This document shows, one piece after another, positions 39,672-52,079 of a DNA stretch of 64,000 nucleotides. This stretch comes from Pyropia yezoensis. Its lineage: Eukaryota > Rhodophyta > Bangiophyceae > Bangiales > Bangiaceae. The stretch is taken from positions 440,590 through 504,589 of the forward strand of contig CM020619.1 in NCBI GenBank assembly GCA_009829735.1, read 5' to 3'. A program made the translations under genes and the position numbers. The notes under the pieces were generated by a model. The model did not search any database. It had not been told where the DNA came from and saw only the letters and a list, made by a program, of their open reading frames with translations. Position 1 is the first letter of the stretch, and every line of letters begins with the position of its first letter.

Positions 39672-40045
39672 TGGCGCCGGAGGCTGTCTGAGCTCGCTTT
39701 TCAAGCGGGTCCAGCTCGTTTGCGTCTCTGTGACGAGTCGGCGATGCCGTTTTTTCTTCTTCATAGAATGGTCAGAGGTCTTTGTGTCTCTTTAAGCTGT
39801 TTCTGTGCCGACAGAAGTATGGATCATCCTGTCACTGCGTGATGTGGATGAATCGTCCAGCAGCTTGAACGAAGTACATGACACACCTCACTAACCAGCT
39901 CTATGAACGTACGACAAACGTTGAACTGATATGCATCAACCCACTGTTGCCACTGAGTTTCTTTCCGGGACAGCCATGACCAAGACAAGCACGACTTGAT
40001 GGCAAATATGCGAAGCACGTACAGCTCAGATAGCTTCTGGCACAG
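39672..40045. other. Spacer between the inverted arms
   Basis: 374 bp. Just beyond each arm the two sides still resemble each other weakly: MWRAWRRRLSEL on the plus side and MWRALCQKLSEL on the minus side. The duplicated units therefore belonged to related but diverged coding sequences that continue into the spacer. Confidence 0.5.
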
Positions 40046-40776
40046 AGCTCGCCACATGATGGTCCAGACACGCTTTGAGCGCCCGTCTTTTGGCCAGGAT
40101 CCGTACAGGGTCCTTGCTGAAGACCATGGAACAGAGAGGGCCGCTCATCCCTGTGTGGGTGCACTATGTTTTTGTAGCGACAGGCTTTAGGACAAGGGTC
40201 CGTCGTTGAGCAAAAACCCGGCCCTGGGTCCATATTGAGATGTCGGCAGTGGGACTTTCGTGCTCCCTAAGGCTCACAGGGACACACAGCTATCGTATGG
40301 GCTATGCCAGTGCCTGGCGGCTGTCCTTCTCCAGTCTGTGGGGGGGGGGGGGGGCAGAAATAGCTGTATTTGGCACCAAGTTTGTGAAAAAGACCGCTCT
40401 CTTGGGCTGCACACCATAGAAACTCATCACGTTTTATGCATCAGTAGACGTAGGGTGGTCTGTGGGATGTACCTTGGGGCGTAGCTCCGTCCGTAGGTGC
40501 CTGGTGGTGGAGGGTACATAGAGCAAGCGACGAGCAAGCAGGTATATTGGATGATGCACTCTCAAGACCACCACGTGGCCAGTTTTCAATGTTTTTCTTA
40601 GAAACCACACATGAACGTAAAGCGCACACTCTGGTGAAGACGATGGTGTGTCGCCTGTCACGTGGGGATGCACCGATCTGTTGGTAGTGGGGTGCCAAAG
40701 ACTCGAAGAGAGGGGCCAGGCTGCAAGAAGAACTTGTGACTTTGCGTGACAGGATGTGATTTCATGGAAGTGCCTC
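40046..40776 (-). repeat. Right arm of the 731-bp inverted duplication
   Basis: Reverse complement of 38941-39671 with two compensating one-base indels. The frame for the MDPGPGFCS block is present on the minus strand at 40233. Confidence 0.9.
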
Positions 40777-41081
40777 ATACCCGCATACGCTGTGAAAATC
40801 TTCGAATGTGCCCTGCACCTCCTCCAGTGCCTCAAGTGGCGAGAAAGAAAAACACTGCCAGTAGAGCAGGCATGAAGCTCCACGTGAGGCCAGTCCTCCC
40901 AGCGAGCGCTGTCGAAGGCGGGGGGGGGCCCGAAAGGACCAGCAACAGTGCCAGAGGAGGGAAGGGTGCGCCCGGCTGCCCAGCGAGACGGTGACACGGG
41001 GGGGAAGTAAGTGTGGCGACAAAAGAACGACCCGTCGATTCGGGCCTCGCGCGAATACCCGCGTTTCCTGCACATGGGGCA
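40777..41081. other. No supported gene
   Basis: Unique sequence between the inverted duplication and the second DDE transposon. Minus-strand frames continue from the right arm (for example 41108 to 40434), but no family is seen. Confidence 0.3.
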
Positions 41082-41129
41082 CACTGAGTCACTGTCAGAA
41101 AGTGACAAATTTAATCAGAAAGTGACAAA

Positions 41130-42830
41130 AAGGGTGCACGAGATACCGCGCGTTGCTCGGGCTATCTCCCGCTTCTTCCGCCTCTTTGCAGTGGGTGTCT
41201 CGCACTGCACTGCCTCAAAGTCTGTAGCGATCTAACAAACGTTCCAGATTCGGTCCCAGACTCTGAGAAGGGATTGGGACTCGTCAGCGGAACAATAAAA
41301 GACTCCTATCCTCTCCACGAGACCCAGAGCGTTTGAGACTTCCCGGCCACCAGTCTTTTTCTCTCTCTGGACAAACGGGACATCTTTTCCTCTCTTCTAC
41401 TGCTGCAATTCCCCATTACTCTTGCGCAGGACGACCGATTCCGCCGCGCGCGCCTCACATTTCGGGACACCTATCCGACGCATGCAGGAGTTGCACGGCG
41501 GCGATCGCGTACCCATGCCGCGTGACCCGCCCTCTGACGCCGTCACGTCCTTGGCCATCGACGTAGACCGTAGTGCATGCTCCTCCCCCTAGCCCCGTCC
41601 GCCCCCGCCCACCTCCACCTCCACTACCACCATCTACTCGTCCTCCCTGTCGCCGGCCGCCACGGCAGCTGCCGCCGCAGTCGCCGACCGCCACGCCCTG
41701 TCCGTGGCGGTCTCCCACCGCTCAGTGTTTGAGCGGTGGGCGCCCGCGCAGGCGTGCCCGGGCGTTGACCGCTCCAGCCTCCACCGGCCGCCGCTGACGC
41801 CCGCGCTCACCGTCGCCGGGCGGAGGGGGGAGCTGGGGGGGTCGGCGGTGGGCCGCGCGGCGATCGCCCTCGGCGCCGCTGCCAATGCTGACCAGTTGGC
41901 CCTCCACGGTGCGCCGTCTTCACTTCGGCGGGCGGTGGAAATGGCCTGCTGGCGGGTGCGTGCGGTGGCCACCATGATTGTTGTCGCGTGGGCGGCGGTG
42001 GTGCACGTGGCGTGGGAGCGGGCGCCTAAGGGGGCGGGAGGGACGTCTTTGCCTATCGAGCCCTTCCCCGCTCGCTGGGGCTCTCTGGGTCTTATATGAT
42101 GTCTGACTCGTTCCGACCTGCCCCCCCCTGCTGTCCATTTCTTCTCTGTGTCCTTAACATGCGTTCCTTGGTCCCTTTGCCTCTATAGCCCCTTACTTCT
42201 TCACGCGCCGGCAGGGCGGGCTGCCAGCATCCCGATGGACATTATGAAGTAAGGGGCCGGGTGCCTGTTTCGTGCTCGTGAGTGTGGGGGGGGGGGGCAT
42301 CGGTATGCAGGTGAGCGGTCGTGAACTTAGTGGGGGTGACCGATTGGTAGGCAGTGAAGTGGTCAATACCACTGTACGGCACAAGAACTGGGTGCGATGC
42401 GGGGGACTCTTTCTTGACGCTCCTCCCTTTACTCGCTGCTTGCCATGATTGTTCCTCTCCATCCTGCTTCTTCTGCCTGCTGTCTGCCGCCTGTCTTCCA
42501 CCACTGTGTCCACCATCTTCTCGCCACCCTCTCCCCCCTTCCTAGTAGATCACTTCGGCCCCTTCTTCCTGTGGAGGCCGGTTGGGCGGTGCGGAGTCAG
42601 TGTACTGAGCACTGGGATTTAGACATGTAAAAAAAAGTGGTGTCTGTCCATCAATGACCAATCCAGGACAACAGCCCTGGAGGCTTCAGAACACTCTTCT
42701 CAAGATCTCTTTTTCTCTCCGCTCCCTCATATCCTTTAGTGGGGTATCTTTGACGACTGGTGGCAGGACGTTTTCAAGTCCTCTCTCCACGGATATCTCA
42801 TCTGTCACTTTTGCGCTTTTCAGGAAGTGC
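41130..42830 (+). other. Extra DNA inside the second DDE transposon
   Basis: No counterpart exists in the related element at 34158. It has a frame ending at 42099 with SLSPAATAAAAAVADRHALSVAVSHRSVFERW and a hydrophobic segment near its end (VRAVATMIVVAWAAVVHVAW), so a host-gene fragment may have been captured. An inverted pair, gccccttacttc (42189-42200) and gaagtaaggggc (42246-42257), is also present. No family was recognised. Confidence 0.4.
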
Positions 42831-42837
42831 CGTGCGC

Positions 42838-44210
42838 TGGGTGTCGAGCCACCGGCGACAGCTGAGCTGGAGGGCGTGTAAGGCCCTGGCCGACAAGCGC
42901 GCGGGGCCCCAGGTGGTCGAGGACGTTCATGGCTTCTGTGAGCAGCTGTCCCTGTTATTCGAGACCCACTCCTTCCAGCCCGATGCCGTGTTTAACTACG
43001 ATGAGACGCGGGTGGTCATGCGCGGCGGACGGACGACGACTAGGCGCGTCGAGGCGCTTGACAAGAACCACCTCAACATTATGACTACCTGCGACGATAC
43101 TGTGGCGTCCTTGTTGACCTTTGTGGCCGCGAGCGGGACCGTGTTCTTCTCCGTGTACGTCTTCAAGGGGCGCTTTGGTGAGGAGGACAGCGCCGACGTC
43201 AATTTCTCACTCGAGGAGGCCCCTCAGGCCAGCCGGCGCCCCTAGAGGCGCTTCTTCTGCTGGACGAAGACAGGGTACCTCAATAGCGTCACGTTCCGCA
43301 AGGTGATTGAGGAGTTCACCCGCGAGTGGGGCATCCGCAATCCTTGACGGGAGACGCTTCTCTTTGGCGACCAGTGTGGGTGCCACAAGGAGGTACAGAC
43401 GATCCAGACGGCCCTGGACAAGGGTGTGTACTTGTTCTTCCTCGCCTCCAGCTCTTCCTACTTCTACCAGCCCCTGGACGAGGTGCCGTTTGCGTACTAC
43501 AACAAGGCCACGGTGGGCAAGGGTGAGCAGGCTACTATAAAAGCTTTTTTGACCAATAGCTCTGCCCGGGATGCCCCGCTGTCCGCGGCGTACACGGCAG
43601 AGAGGCTGGGCTTCACCCCGGCCAACATCCGAGGCGCGGTCCGTCGGTGCGCCCTGTGGCCGTTTGACCCGGCCGCCATGATCCGGCGGTGCCGCGAGGC
43701 AGTGGAAATGGACGTCCCACGTGGAGCCATCCACGAGGAGGCGACCGCCGCGGCTATGGATGTCATCCACACGTCGACCCTTCGCACTGCTGCGGGAAGC
43801 GCGCGGCTGTCCGGCGGTCGCGCGACGGTGAAGCGGAACGTTTTGCACTTGCCTGTAGCGCTCCTTGAGCATCATGCCGCCAAAGAGGCCACTGCGGCCG
43901 CCCTCGTGGAAGAAAGGGTCAAGAGAGGCAAGGAGAAGGAGCGAGACCAGGAGAAAAGGAAGCTGAACGGGAGAGCAAGGTTGCCGAGAGGACGAACAAC
44001 ACATGCCGGGCGTGCCAACAAAACGTGCGGCGGACCGGTGCGCGGTGGGCGGGCTGCCCTTGCGGAGTCTACTGGGTGTGCCCTGACTGCCGCAAGGATA
44101 AAAATGCTATGGCAGTGCTGGGGGAGCACGTGTCTGAGTGTGCTGCCATATTTTGGAGGATCCCGGCCAGCTTGGCTGGCAACGGCGGCTCAGAGAAAGA
44201 AGAAGAATAA
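42838..44210 (+). pseudogene. DDE transposase pseudogene
   Basis: It aligns with the intact transposase at 34263. WVSSHRRQLSWRACKALADKRA marks the end of the DNA-binding region. NYDETRVV (first Asp), LLTFVAASGTVFFSVYVFKGRFG, LLFGDQCGCHKEV (second Asp) and FYQPLDEVPFAYYNK (third position) follow, then SAAYTAERLGFTP, and the Cys/His tail CRAC...GCPC...VCPDC...H...C ending at 44210. Lesions: TAG 43243-43245, TGA 43345-43347, and a -1 shift near 43975 that puts the tail in another frame. The N-terminal roughly 120 residues are missing or unrecognisable. Confidence 0.8.
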
Positions 44211-44286
44211 CCGCCTCCGTGTTTTTTCCGTCGTACCCGGTGTCACTCTCTGATCAAATTTGTCACTTTCTGACAGTGACTCACTC

Positions 44287-45414
44287 TCTTGTATCTGATT
44301 GCGGGTCCGTGACGACGCCTGTGGGCAGGCTTATTTCAAAATCGAGTGTGGGAGAGGAGCAATGACCAATCCCTACATTAGCAAAGATATTTCGCCACAA
44401 CTGATGTTCTTTGTTTTTTCCCAGCATCAAGCGGCCCAGCAGCCGCCCAGCAGCATGCGACCGCACCGCCGCTGCCGCCGTGCCTACCCTGCGCCCGCCC
44501 CCGCACCTGCGCCAATCGTCCACGCCGTGGCATGCCGGCGTCGGCTACGGCCACCGGCGCCAGCTGGCTGCCGCTGCCGCTGGTTGCCGCCACCGCCGCT
44601 GCGTTACCGCCGCCGGCTCTGTCGTCGGCGGGGGCTTCCGCTGCCCCGGGCTCCGGCCTCGGCCCCGGCCCGCGGCCCTCGTCCTGCCACCTTCGCTTTC
44701 CGCCCCCTGCCGCCCTTTGCCTGTGGCGGAGGCATGCGGCGCTGGCACGAGGAAGGAGCGCGACACGAAGGCGGAAGAGGGCGGCGGAGGGGGGCGGAGG
44801 GGGCGGGGGGACGGGGGTGCGGGCAGTCGTCCTGCCACAAGAGGTGGCGGAGGGCGCGCGGGGGAGGGGGGTGGCACGGGGGGGTGGTGGCGGAGGTGGT
44901 GGTAGAATGGTCGAGGTGGTGTGTCGGCACGCGCAGTTGAGTTAGAAAGACGTGGAGGGGATATCAATTAGAGGTCGGATGCGAGGGAGCCGCGGTGAGT
45001 CCTGTCGGTGGGGGGGGGGGGAAGGGGCTAGGGTCCGTCTGGGCGGGCATCGAGTGAGCTGACCTAGATCAATATCGCCTCGAACCGAGTCTCTGATTGG
45101 ACGATGTTGCATGCATGTCGCACTGATGCACAATGCAGGTGATGATGGACTAAGGGAGCGCGCGGTCTGGACCGGTGTGTGCCGCCGGCGGCCGTTCTTC
45201 GGAAGCGTGGTCTCCCGCACGCGCCCGCGCCAACCCGACTCTTCCCCTATTCCCTCCCCCTCCTCTCCACCCTCCCTACAAACGCCACCTGCTCGACTAC
45301 CACTCCGCCGTGCCCCCCCCCTTTTGCACACCCTGCGTCCCCTTGCCTCACCCCTTCTTTCCCCGCTCCCCGTCAGCCCCCACCCCAGTACCCCCCCTCC
45401 GGGGATATCGGGGT
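44287..45414. other. Low-complexity region without supported gene
   Basis: GC-rich, with overlapping Pro/Arg/Gly frames on both strands and a G11-12 run at 45009-45020. It is C-rich up to the sharp start of the gypsy fragment at about 45415. Confidence 0.3.
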
Positions 45415-45418
45415 AGGC

Positions 45419-48400
45419 CATGTGCTGTTCACGTTGGATAACTTCAAAGTATCAGCCACCCTGGAGTTTGACCCCCAGTCGACGCGATCGTACTACCCTG
45501 TACTGGATACGGGGGCTGGACCAAACCTCATCGGAAGGATACCCTCCCGGACAAGTGGCTCCCGGGAGTCAGAGTGACCCGAAGACCCACGATCAAGGAC
45601 GCGAATGGTCGTCTCATTCGCACTGAGGCAGCAATGTCGCTGCGGGATATGATCGGGGAACTTACCACGGAAGTCGACTTCCTGGTTTGTGAGACCCTAT
45701 CGGTGCCCTGCATATTGGGGTGCACATTCATCCACGTTCACGTGGATGCGATCCGGCCAGGCCGGAGGACCGTCGAGCTGCAAGACGCCGACGGAACGAA
45801 GCGAGCGCAGACGGCTACTGTTAGGGACCTGACGCTACAAGGGAGCCACGTTAACGTGGCTGAGGTGTACGCGAGCGTAGAAGCGAAGAAACTTCGGTAA
45901 GCTAAGCGAACTCCCTTTGAGCCGCTGTCTGAGACGGTGCTCCCGGTTATCTGTGACCTCGCAGGCGTCTGCAGAGTCCAGTCCAACCCGCGGGCACACA
46001 AGCGCCATAGGTTGACCATGGCCAACGGTATCATAGACCTCCCAGCGGAGGGGTCTTCACTTCTCGTGAAGGCGAACTATCGCCGCAAGGCCGTCATTCT
46101 TCCGAAGGGAACTGTCCTCGGGATCGCCGAGCTCTACAAGGGAGACATTCTTACCCCTACCAAGGAAGGTCAAGTGGAACCTCATGAGGTACTGGCGGTC
46201 GCCGAGACCCCCAAGCGGGAGGACCCCGGCATCGTTCAGCCAAGTCGACCACCAGTACTGGCTGATATTCCGGCGCAACCGCACCGAGCGGGACCTATGC
46301 AACGAGAGATTGTTGACGGAGAAGTGAAGAGGATGAGTGAAGCTAAGGTGATCCGACCCTCTAGGTCGGAATGGATCGCCCCAGTCGTTATCGTTCCGAA
46401 GATGGATCAAACCCCCCGGTTCTTCATCGATTATCGACGCCTCAACGTGGTCACCAAGAAGGACTCCTACCCATTACCAAGGATGAATGAGTGCATCGAA
46501 TCCCTGGGGGAGGCCACGGTGCTTACCACTATCGACTGCAATGCCGGGTACTGGCAGATCCCAGTCGCAGAGAAGGATATCCCAAATACAGCGTTCGTCT
46601 GTCACAGTGGAGTGTGCGAGTTCTTACGATGCCCTTCGGATTGTCCAACGCACCGGCCACATTCCAGTGCGCCATCGACATTATATTGTCGGGGGTGAAG
46701 TGGCGTAACTGCCTAGTGTACCTCGACGATGTCATCGTCTTCTCGCATAACATAGTTGACCATGTCCAACATGTCTACGAGGTACTCTCCCTCTTGAGGA
46801 ACGCCGGGGTAACCCTGCAACTCAAAAAGTGCGGCTTCTTTCAACACACTGTCGAATACCTGGGTCACCAGGTCACCCCAGGCGAGCTGGGTGTACTCGA
46901 AGCCAATACCCGGGCTCTCCGGGACGCTCGATATCCGAACACCCGGACACAGCTCAAGAGCTTTCTGGGAGTGTGTAGCGTATGCCGACGGTTCGTCAAA
47001 GACTTCGCTCGTATAGCCAAACCGTTAGCGGTTCTGACGAGCAGCGCCTGGCCAAAGGTACTCCAACCCCCCTCGCCTAGCGAAAGGGAGGCATTGGAGT
47101 CACTCAAGCAAGCCCTGCTGTCCCCACCCGTGCTTGCGTTGCCGCATAGCCGCGGGACCTTTGTCATCGATGTCGATGCATGCGACACCCAGCTAGGGTG
47201 CACCTTGTTACAGGGAGAGACGCCCATCGGTACCGATAACGCTATCGCGGATCTACATCCGGTACGGTACTTCAGCCGGACGCTCAACCCGGCTCAGCAT
47301 AACTATCGTGCCACCGAGCGCGAGTGCCTCAGAGTGATATGGGCAGTACAACTACTCCGTCCATACCCGGAGGGCTCCAGATTCATCGTAAGGTCCGACC
47401 CCGAACCTTTACGATGGCTCCTCAACCTTGGTGACAAGGATTTCGACAGCCATGGACGGCTGGCCCGATGGCGGCTAAAGATGGCCGAGCACGACTACCG
47501 GACCATCTATAATGCCGGCGCTACTCACCATCTGGAAGATGCTTTGTCTCGCCTCGACACACCGAGCGGGGATACCCGCCCGGTGGAAGATCACATCCTG
47601 GTTGAGCCGGTGTGCAATGTGGGCAATGCCGCCCAAGGTGTGCTTGACCATAACATGGACCACCTTGTGTGCCCACTAACGCTCGCGGTCTTCCGCGAGG
47701 CACAAGCCAATGAGGATGACTGTCGGCCCCACGGCGCCAATCTCCTGGTCGGAATGGCCGGCAACTTCTCCGAGAATGAAGACGGACTCATATACCGGCG
47801 GGCACCCGCCGACGGACGACATCAGGTCGTGGTCCCCGTATCCTGACGGCAATCCGTCATGAAACGAGAACACGAGAACCATACGGCCGGGCACCCGGGG
47901 GGCTCTCGCATGATCGCAGCCATGCGAGGGTTCTTCTACTGGCCAGCAATGGCCATCGACGTAGTCGACCACGTGCGGGGGTGCCACCCGTGTGCACGGA
48001 ATCGTATAAGTCTTCATAGGCGGGCATCCGCTATGAAATTTTTCCCACCCGATGGGCCCAACGAGCAAGTCGCTATCGACATACTCGGGCCGCTTCCGGT
48101 AACGGAAAAAGGCAACAGGTACATCCTGGTCATGTCGGACCGCTTCACCAGGCTGTCACGAGCGGCAGCCATTCCGGATGACACGGCATATCCCATCATG
48201 TCGCAGTGGTTGACCACTGGATCACTGCTTACGGCGTGATGAAGCAACCCCTCTCCGATAAAGGAGCAAATATGACATCAGCATTCGGCGTTAAGGTCAT
48301 GGGCATGTTCGGGATGGAACTACGTCGGGCTTCCGACTACCACCCACAAACCAACGGGCAAGTGGAGCGGTTCAACCCCACCATCGTCAGCATGCTCCAA

Positions 48401-49145
48401 TGCTACGTGGCTGAGCCCACGAACACGTGGGACAGGCTCCTGTCCGTACTCACCCTGGCATACAATTCCAGGCCCCACCAGAGCACGAACATTGCCCCAC
48501 TCAGTGGGTCATGCCTATGGGCGTCGGTATCCTAACGCGGCCACCGGGCAGGTGCACTCGGTATGACACACCGAAAGGCCGTCCGGCCGAGCGGATCTAC
48601 CTAGCTTAGCTTGCCAAGCTATCGTGGATGATCCCTTACTTCAAGGGTGCCCTTGACCGAACTCAGCTTCGATACAAAAATAACTTCGACGCCCGTCTAC
48701 GGGTGCGCAACGCGACTCTCGTGAAAGGCGACTGGGTCTACATGAGACACCAGAAGTTCCGCGGGAACAAGATCATGCAACCGGTCAAGGGACCGTACCA
48801 GATACTACACAGAGATGATAGCTCTGTCATCCTCCACTCCGATACGGACATACAGCGCATTAGCCTGAATGATGTCACACCGGCGCCGAAGCCGGAACAG
48901 CCTCAGCCGGTACCGGCTGGGTTGCTACATAAAGCTCTTACCACACACCGGTCAGATGACCCTGTGGGCCCGGATGGAATCCCATACCAGGTAGAGAGCA
49001 TCGTGGGACATGCCGACCCAGACCTACCAGAACCCTGGTACGTCAAGGTGATGTGGGTCGGATAGGACTCACCGACCTGGGAACAGGCGGACAAAATGCC
49101 ACGCCAGATTCTCATGGCATACATGAGGCGACGCCGCCTACTGTA
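45419..49145 (+). pseudogene. pol: 5'-truncated, multiply broken gypsy pol (element C)
   Basis: It starts abruptly at the protease (VLDTGAGPNLI) and lacks gag and the 5' LTR. RT has FIDYRRLN, MPFGLSNAPATFQ and YLDDVIVFS. RNase H has DVDACDTQLGC. Integrase has HPGG...CHPCARN, IDILGPLP, SDKGANMTSAF (expected TDNG) and GQVERFNPT. The chromodomain is YQVESIVGHAD...YVKVMWVG, stop, DSPTWE. Lesions: shift near 45538, TAA 45898, shift near 46618, TGA 47844, shift near 48212, one or more shifts 48500-48625, and TAG 49063. It is clearly a Ty3/gypsy chromovirus, diverged from elements A and B, and cannot make a polyprotein. Confidence 0.9.
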
Positions 49146-49592
49146 ACTACCCAACCGACACCTACTTCGGCTGTTGGGGAATGGGGCTTTGACCTACTAA
49201 GTATGGTGTGACAAGGATTCTGCCAGACTTACGTTCACTAAGTCGGGGCGAGCTTAGGTAAACTAAGTAGGCTACTGACCTTAATAAGTTTTAGCTTGAA
49301 GGGAAAGGAGAACTCCGATAATATCGAAGTATACTGGGGCTTACACCAAGGTAAACCTACATCCATGGAGGCAAGTAACGGAGTACGGGAGGATGACCTT
49401 CACGAGTACTACCCGACCAGAATGGGTTGGGGCGCGAGGGAAGCTGAGGCAGGCCACAACTATGCCGAGAGGGGTACCCCCGGAAGGCAACAACCGAAGT
49501 CATGCAATGCCCCATCTGGGGATGAGTTTTCACTCACTACTACCCGGCCACCATAAGGGTCACCGGGTCGCTGTCTCTCATAACGACAGCCC
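49146..49592. other. Spacer between element C pol and its antisense ORF
   Basis: 447 bp of lower GC, with no supported frame. In element A the corresponding spacer is 145 bp. It may hold 3' ends of both transcripts. Confidence 0.4.
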
Positions 49593-51383
49593 TCAGTAGG
49601 GGGTACCCCCACCAGCCGAAAGAGGCCACTCACGCGTCGCCGCGTACACTTCCATACTCCACCGGTCGGCAAGCTCACGACGGTTAACCGACTGAGTAGC
49701 CTCAGTGCATAGCTCCACTAGAGTGCTGCGACCAGCCTTCACTGCCTCCAGGGCTAGCTGGATGCGATCCAACACCCCACCGCAGCAACGCGCGGCACCA
49801 ACCAGCGCAGCACCTGGGGGGATATCTCCCCAGCTAACGGAGAGACCCTTCCGCAACTCGCGAGTAATAAGGTCGTCAACGCCCTCATACCACAAACGGG
49901 GACCCTCGTCCGGCATGAATGGGGCAGAAGAGGATGCCGGCGGACCCGGAAGAGCCGGCATCGGCGCGGCAGAAACCGGCACAGCTACCTCCAGAGCCGG
50001 TAGCGCCCGGTACGGGGCGCGGTAAGACCCGGAAAGAGGGGTAGACTCCATGGAAGGAGCCCCACAGGGAGCGCGACGGGACCCCCCCCGTCGACGGGAC
50101 GCCTCACGTTCCCCACCCGTAGAGTCCCACTCACGGGGACGACGACTAGCCCCCATCGGAGTCGGATTACCGAACCACGGGGCCATCACCTGAAGAGGAT
50201 CAGGGATGGCCATGGGAATACTCATGTCAGGGACAGCCTCGGTGGACGCCCACCCACGGTAACTAGCCTCACCCGGGAGGGCCCGGCGGATGCGTAGGGA
50301 ATGACGGGGCGGGGGGAGAGTCTCAGCCTGCGGATCCCGGCACGGAGGCAGATTCATCACCTCCGCCCAGTTCACGGCATCGTGAACGGCCAGAAGGGCC
50401 TCCAGCTCACCGGCTAGTACCGCCTTGGAAGCAATGAGGTCAACACCCAGCTCCCCGATGTGCCGACGGACACCCGTCGGAAGATGAAACAGCCGACCCT
50501 GCCGACGAGCGGATAACAGGAAAGAAGAAGCCCGTCCGAGGGTGACCTCCAGGGTGAAGGTACCCTGCAACGGGTGCGCGGGCCGAGAGGCCAGCACATT
50601 ACCGAAGTACTGGAGGCACTGACCGGTGTCAAACCGGAACGCCGGGGCGGGTTCCCACTCCTCCTGCCACCCAGACGGGCGCACCGGAGTGTATAGCGGC
50701 GCGCGACCGTTACATGTCTGCAACGCACACGTTATGTCGGTGTGAAACGCACCCGGCATGATACCATGGTTGCGGCGCCAGCTCGACGCCGACTTCAGCC
50801 CAGCCATTGGCGGGAAGGGCGCCGTCAACGTCAGATACGGGGGTACCCCCGGAAAGTACTCGAAGCCGGGATACCGGTTGGTACCGGGCACCGTCTGCCC
50901 AAACGAAAGGGGGGGCATAGCAGCTGCAACCCCCCGAGCACTGGCAAGGTAGTTAACGTCACGCGGCAACGCGGGAGCGACCAAGTCCCATACTCCGAAA
51001 GAGAGGTTGAGGAAGACCTCACCCCGCCCGACCCGGGCTCTCCAGACTTGGGCATGCCGGTCGTCGGGCTGACTCAATACCCAATGATGCTCGACACGGA
51101 CCGCATTCGGCTGGGCGACTAGCCGCGCCAACTCCCGCTCCCAACAGAGGTCCAGCTAGACGCGACGGGAGGAACCTCCACGGTAGCTCGCCGGGTGGAA
51201 ATCCACCCGCATCCGGCCAGCAGAGTCCATGGGCTCTTGAACAGTCAAGCCGCCGACCCGAGCCACCGAGTCGGAAACCGACATAGGGGGAAGCCCTACC
51301 GCAGAGGCTACGCCGCCACCCAACGGGGCAACCCGGGCCTGCCCAGGAAGGAGCGCCGGCGCCGGCGGCAGCCCAACCGGCAC
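49593..51383 (-). CDS. Antisense accessory ORF of element C (one TAG)
   Basis: The main frame covers 51155-49593 (over 512 aa). It continues upstream in the same frame to 51383 if the TAG at 51156-51158 is ignored, giving about 590 aa. Blocks match the element A antisense protein in order: LDLCWERELAR (A: LDLWRKELQR), VWD, YFGNVLASR...RLFHLPTG...IGELGVDLIA (A: YFLDALTQA...RLWFLPDL...VDKLTVDFLC), a Pro/Ala linker, then LWYEGVDDLI, VLDRIQLALEAV and DRWSMEVYAATREW (A: VPDWYLIQ, VVDRVFACAD, QQWSETFTGFQ). There is no known domain, signal peptide or membrane span. It is much less damaged than the neighbouring pol. The start codon is uncertain, and further N-terminal coding may be lost. Confidence 0.65.
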
Positions 51384-52079
51384 ATGTACCGGTACAGGCG
51401 CGCGGCGCCGAGGGGGGAGAAGAAGGGCGGGCGCCCGCCCGGACTACCTCCCGGTGTCCATCGCCATCGTCGGCGACCGGAACCACTGCAATTCGCTGCA
51501 TGTTTTTCACGCATTTCAACCCCTTTTGAAATGCAACATATGCAGTACGACGTTTGCATTTCAGCTGCACCAAAGCGCCGTCGAAGATACGCAGGACAGC
51601 GATTATGCAGCCGCGCATGCAACGCGATGCAGTGCAAACTGCAAAGAAAACATACAGTGAGTTGAATAGGCATCGCAAGGAGTATCCGGCAGCAACCGGA
51701 TGCCGGCCTGTTCGCTTCCGGTCCATGTGGAATTGTCGTTCGATTTTTATGCACTTTCTTTGATGTTTATTGAAATGGTAGTTGCCAGCACGTCGCACGC
51801 CAGCGAGTGCACCGCGGCGGGGCACCTCGATCACCGAGATCCTGGGCACAGACACCGACACAGACACGGCCACATGCGGTGTTCGTGTCATGGCACAGTG
51901 CCGGTGTCTGGCGTGCGCCAGACAGAGGGCGCAGACGCAGGTATGCCCCTGACAACTGCGACCACGGCCGTCCCCAGCCCCCGCAGCCCCACACCCTTTT
52001 CCGCCGCTGGCCCCCGCCTCCGCCACCGTGGTCGCCACCGCCACCGCCGCCGCTGCCCGCAGCCTCCACCACCGTCGCC
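51384..52079. other. Flank of element C; expected 3' LTR not identified
   Basis: Part of this may be the element C LTR, but no second copy allows definition. It contains an inverted pair, gcatttcaa / ttgaaatgc (about 51509-51532), and several tgcaa(c/t) motifs. No protein is supported. Confidence 0.3.

Larger units (their letters stand above)
41087..44281 (+). mobile_element. Second pogo/Tigger-like DDE transposon, degraded
   Basis: Left terminal repeat from 41087 (agtcactgtcagaaagtgac...) and right complement ending at 44281 match for 26 bp exactly and for about 40 bp with a few mismatches. The outer motif agtcac is shared with the element at 34158. Flanks are CACTG on the left and CACTC on the right. 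The element is 3.2 kb, against 1.86 kb for its relative; the extra 1.5 kb lies between the left repeat and the transposase. Confidence 0.8.

Noticed and set aside
51019-52044. 341-aa minus frame overlapping the antisense ORF start
   Set aside because: Composition-driven. The homologous blocks to element A lie in the other frame (51383-49593).
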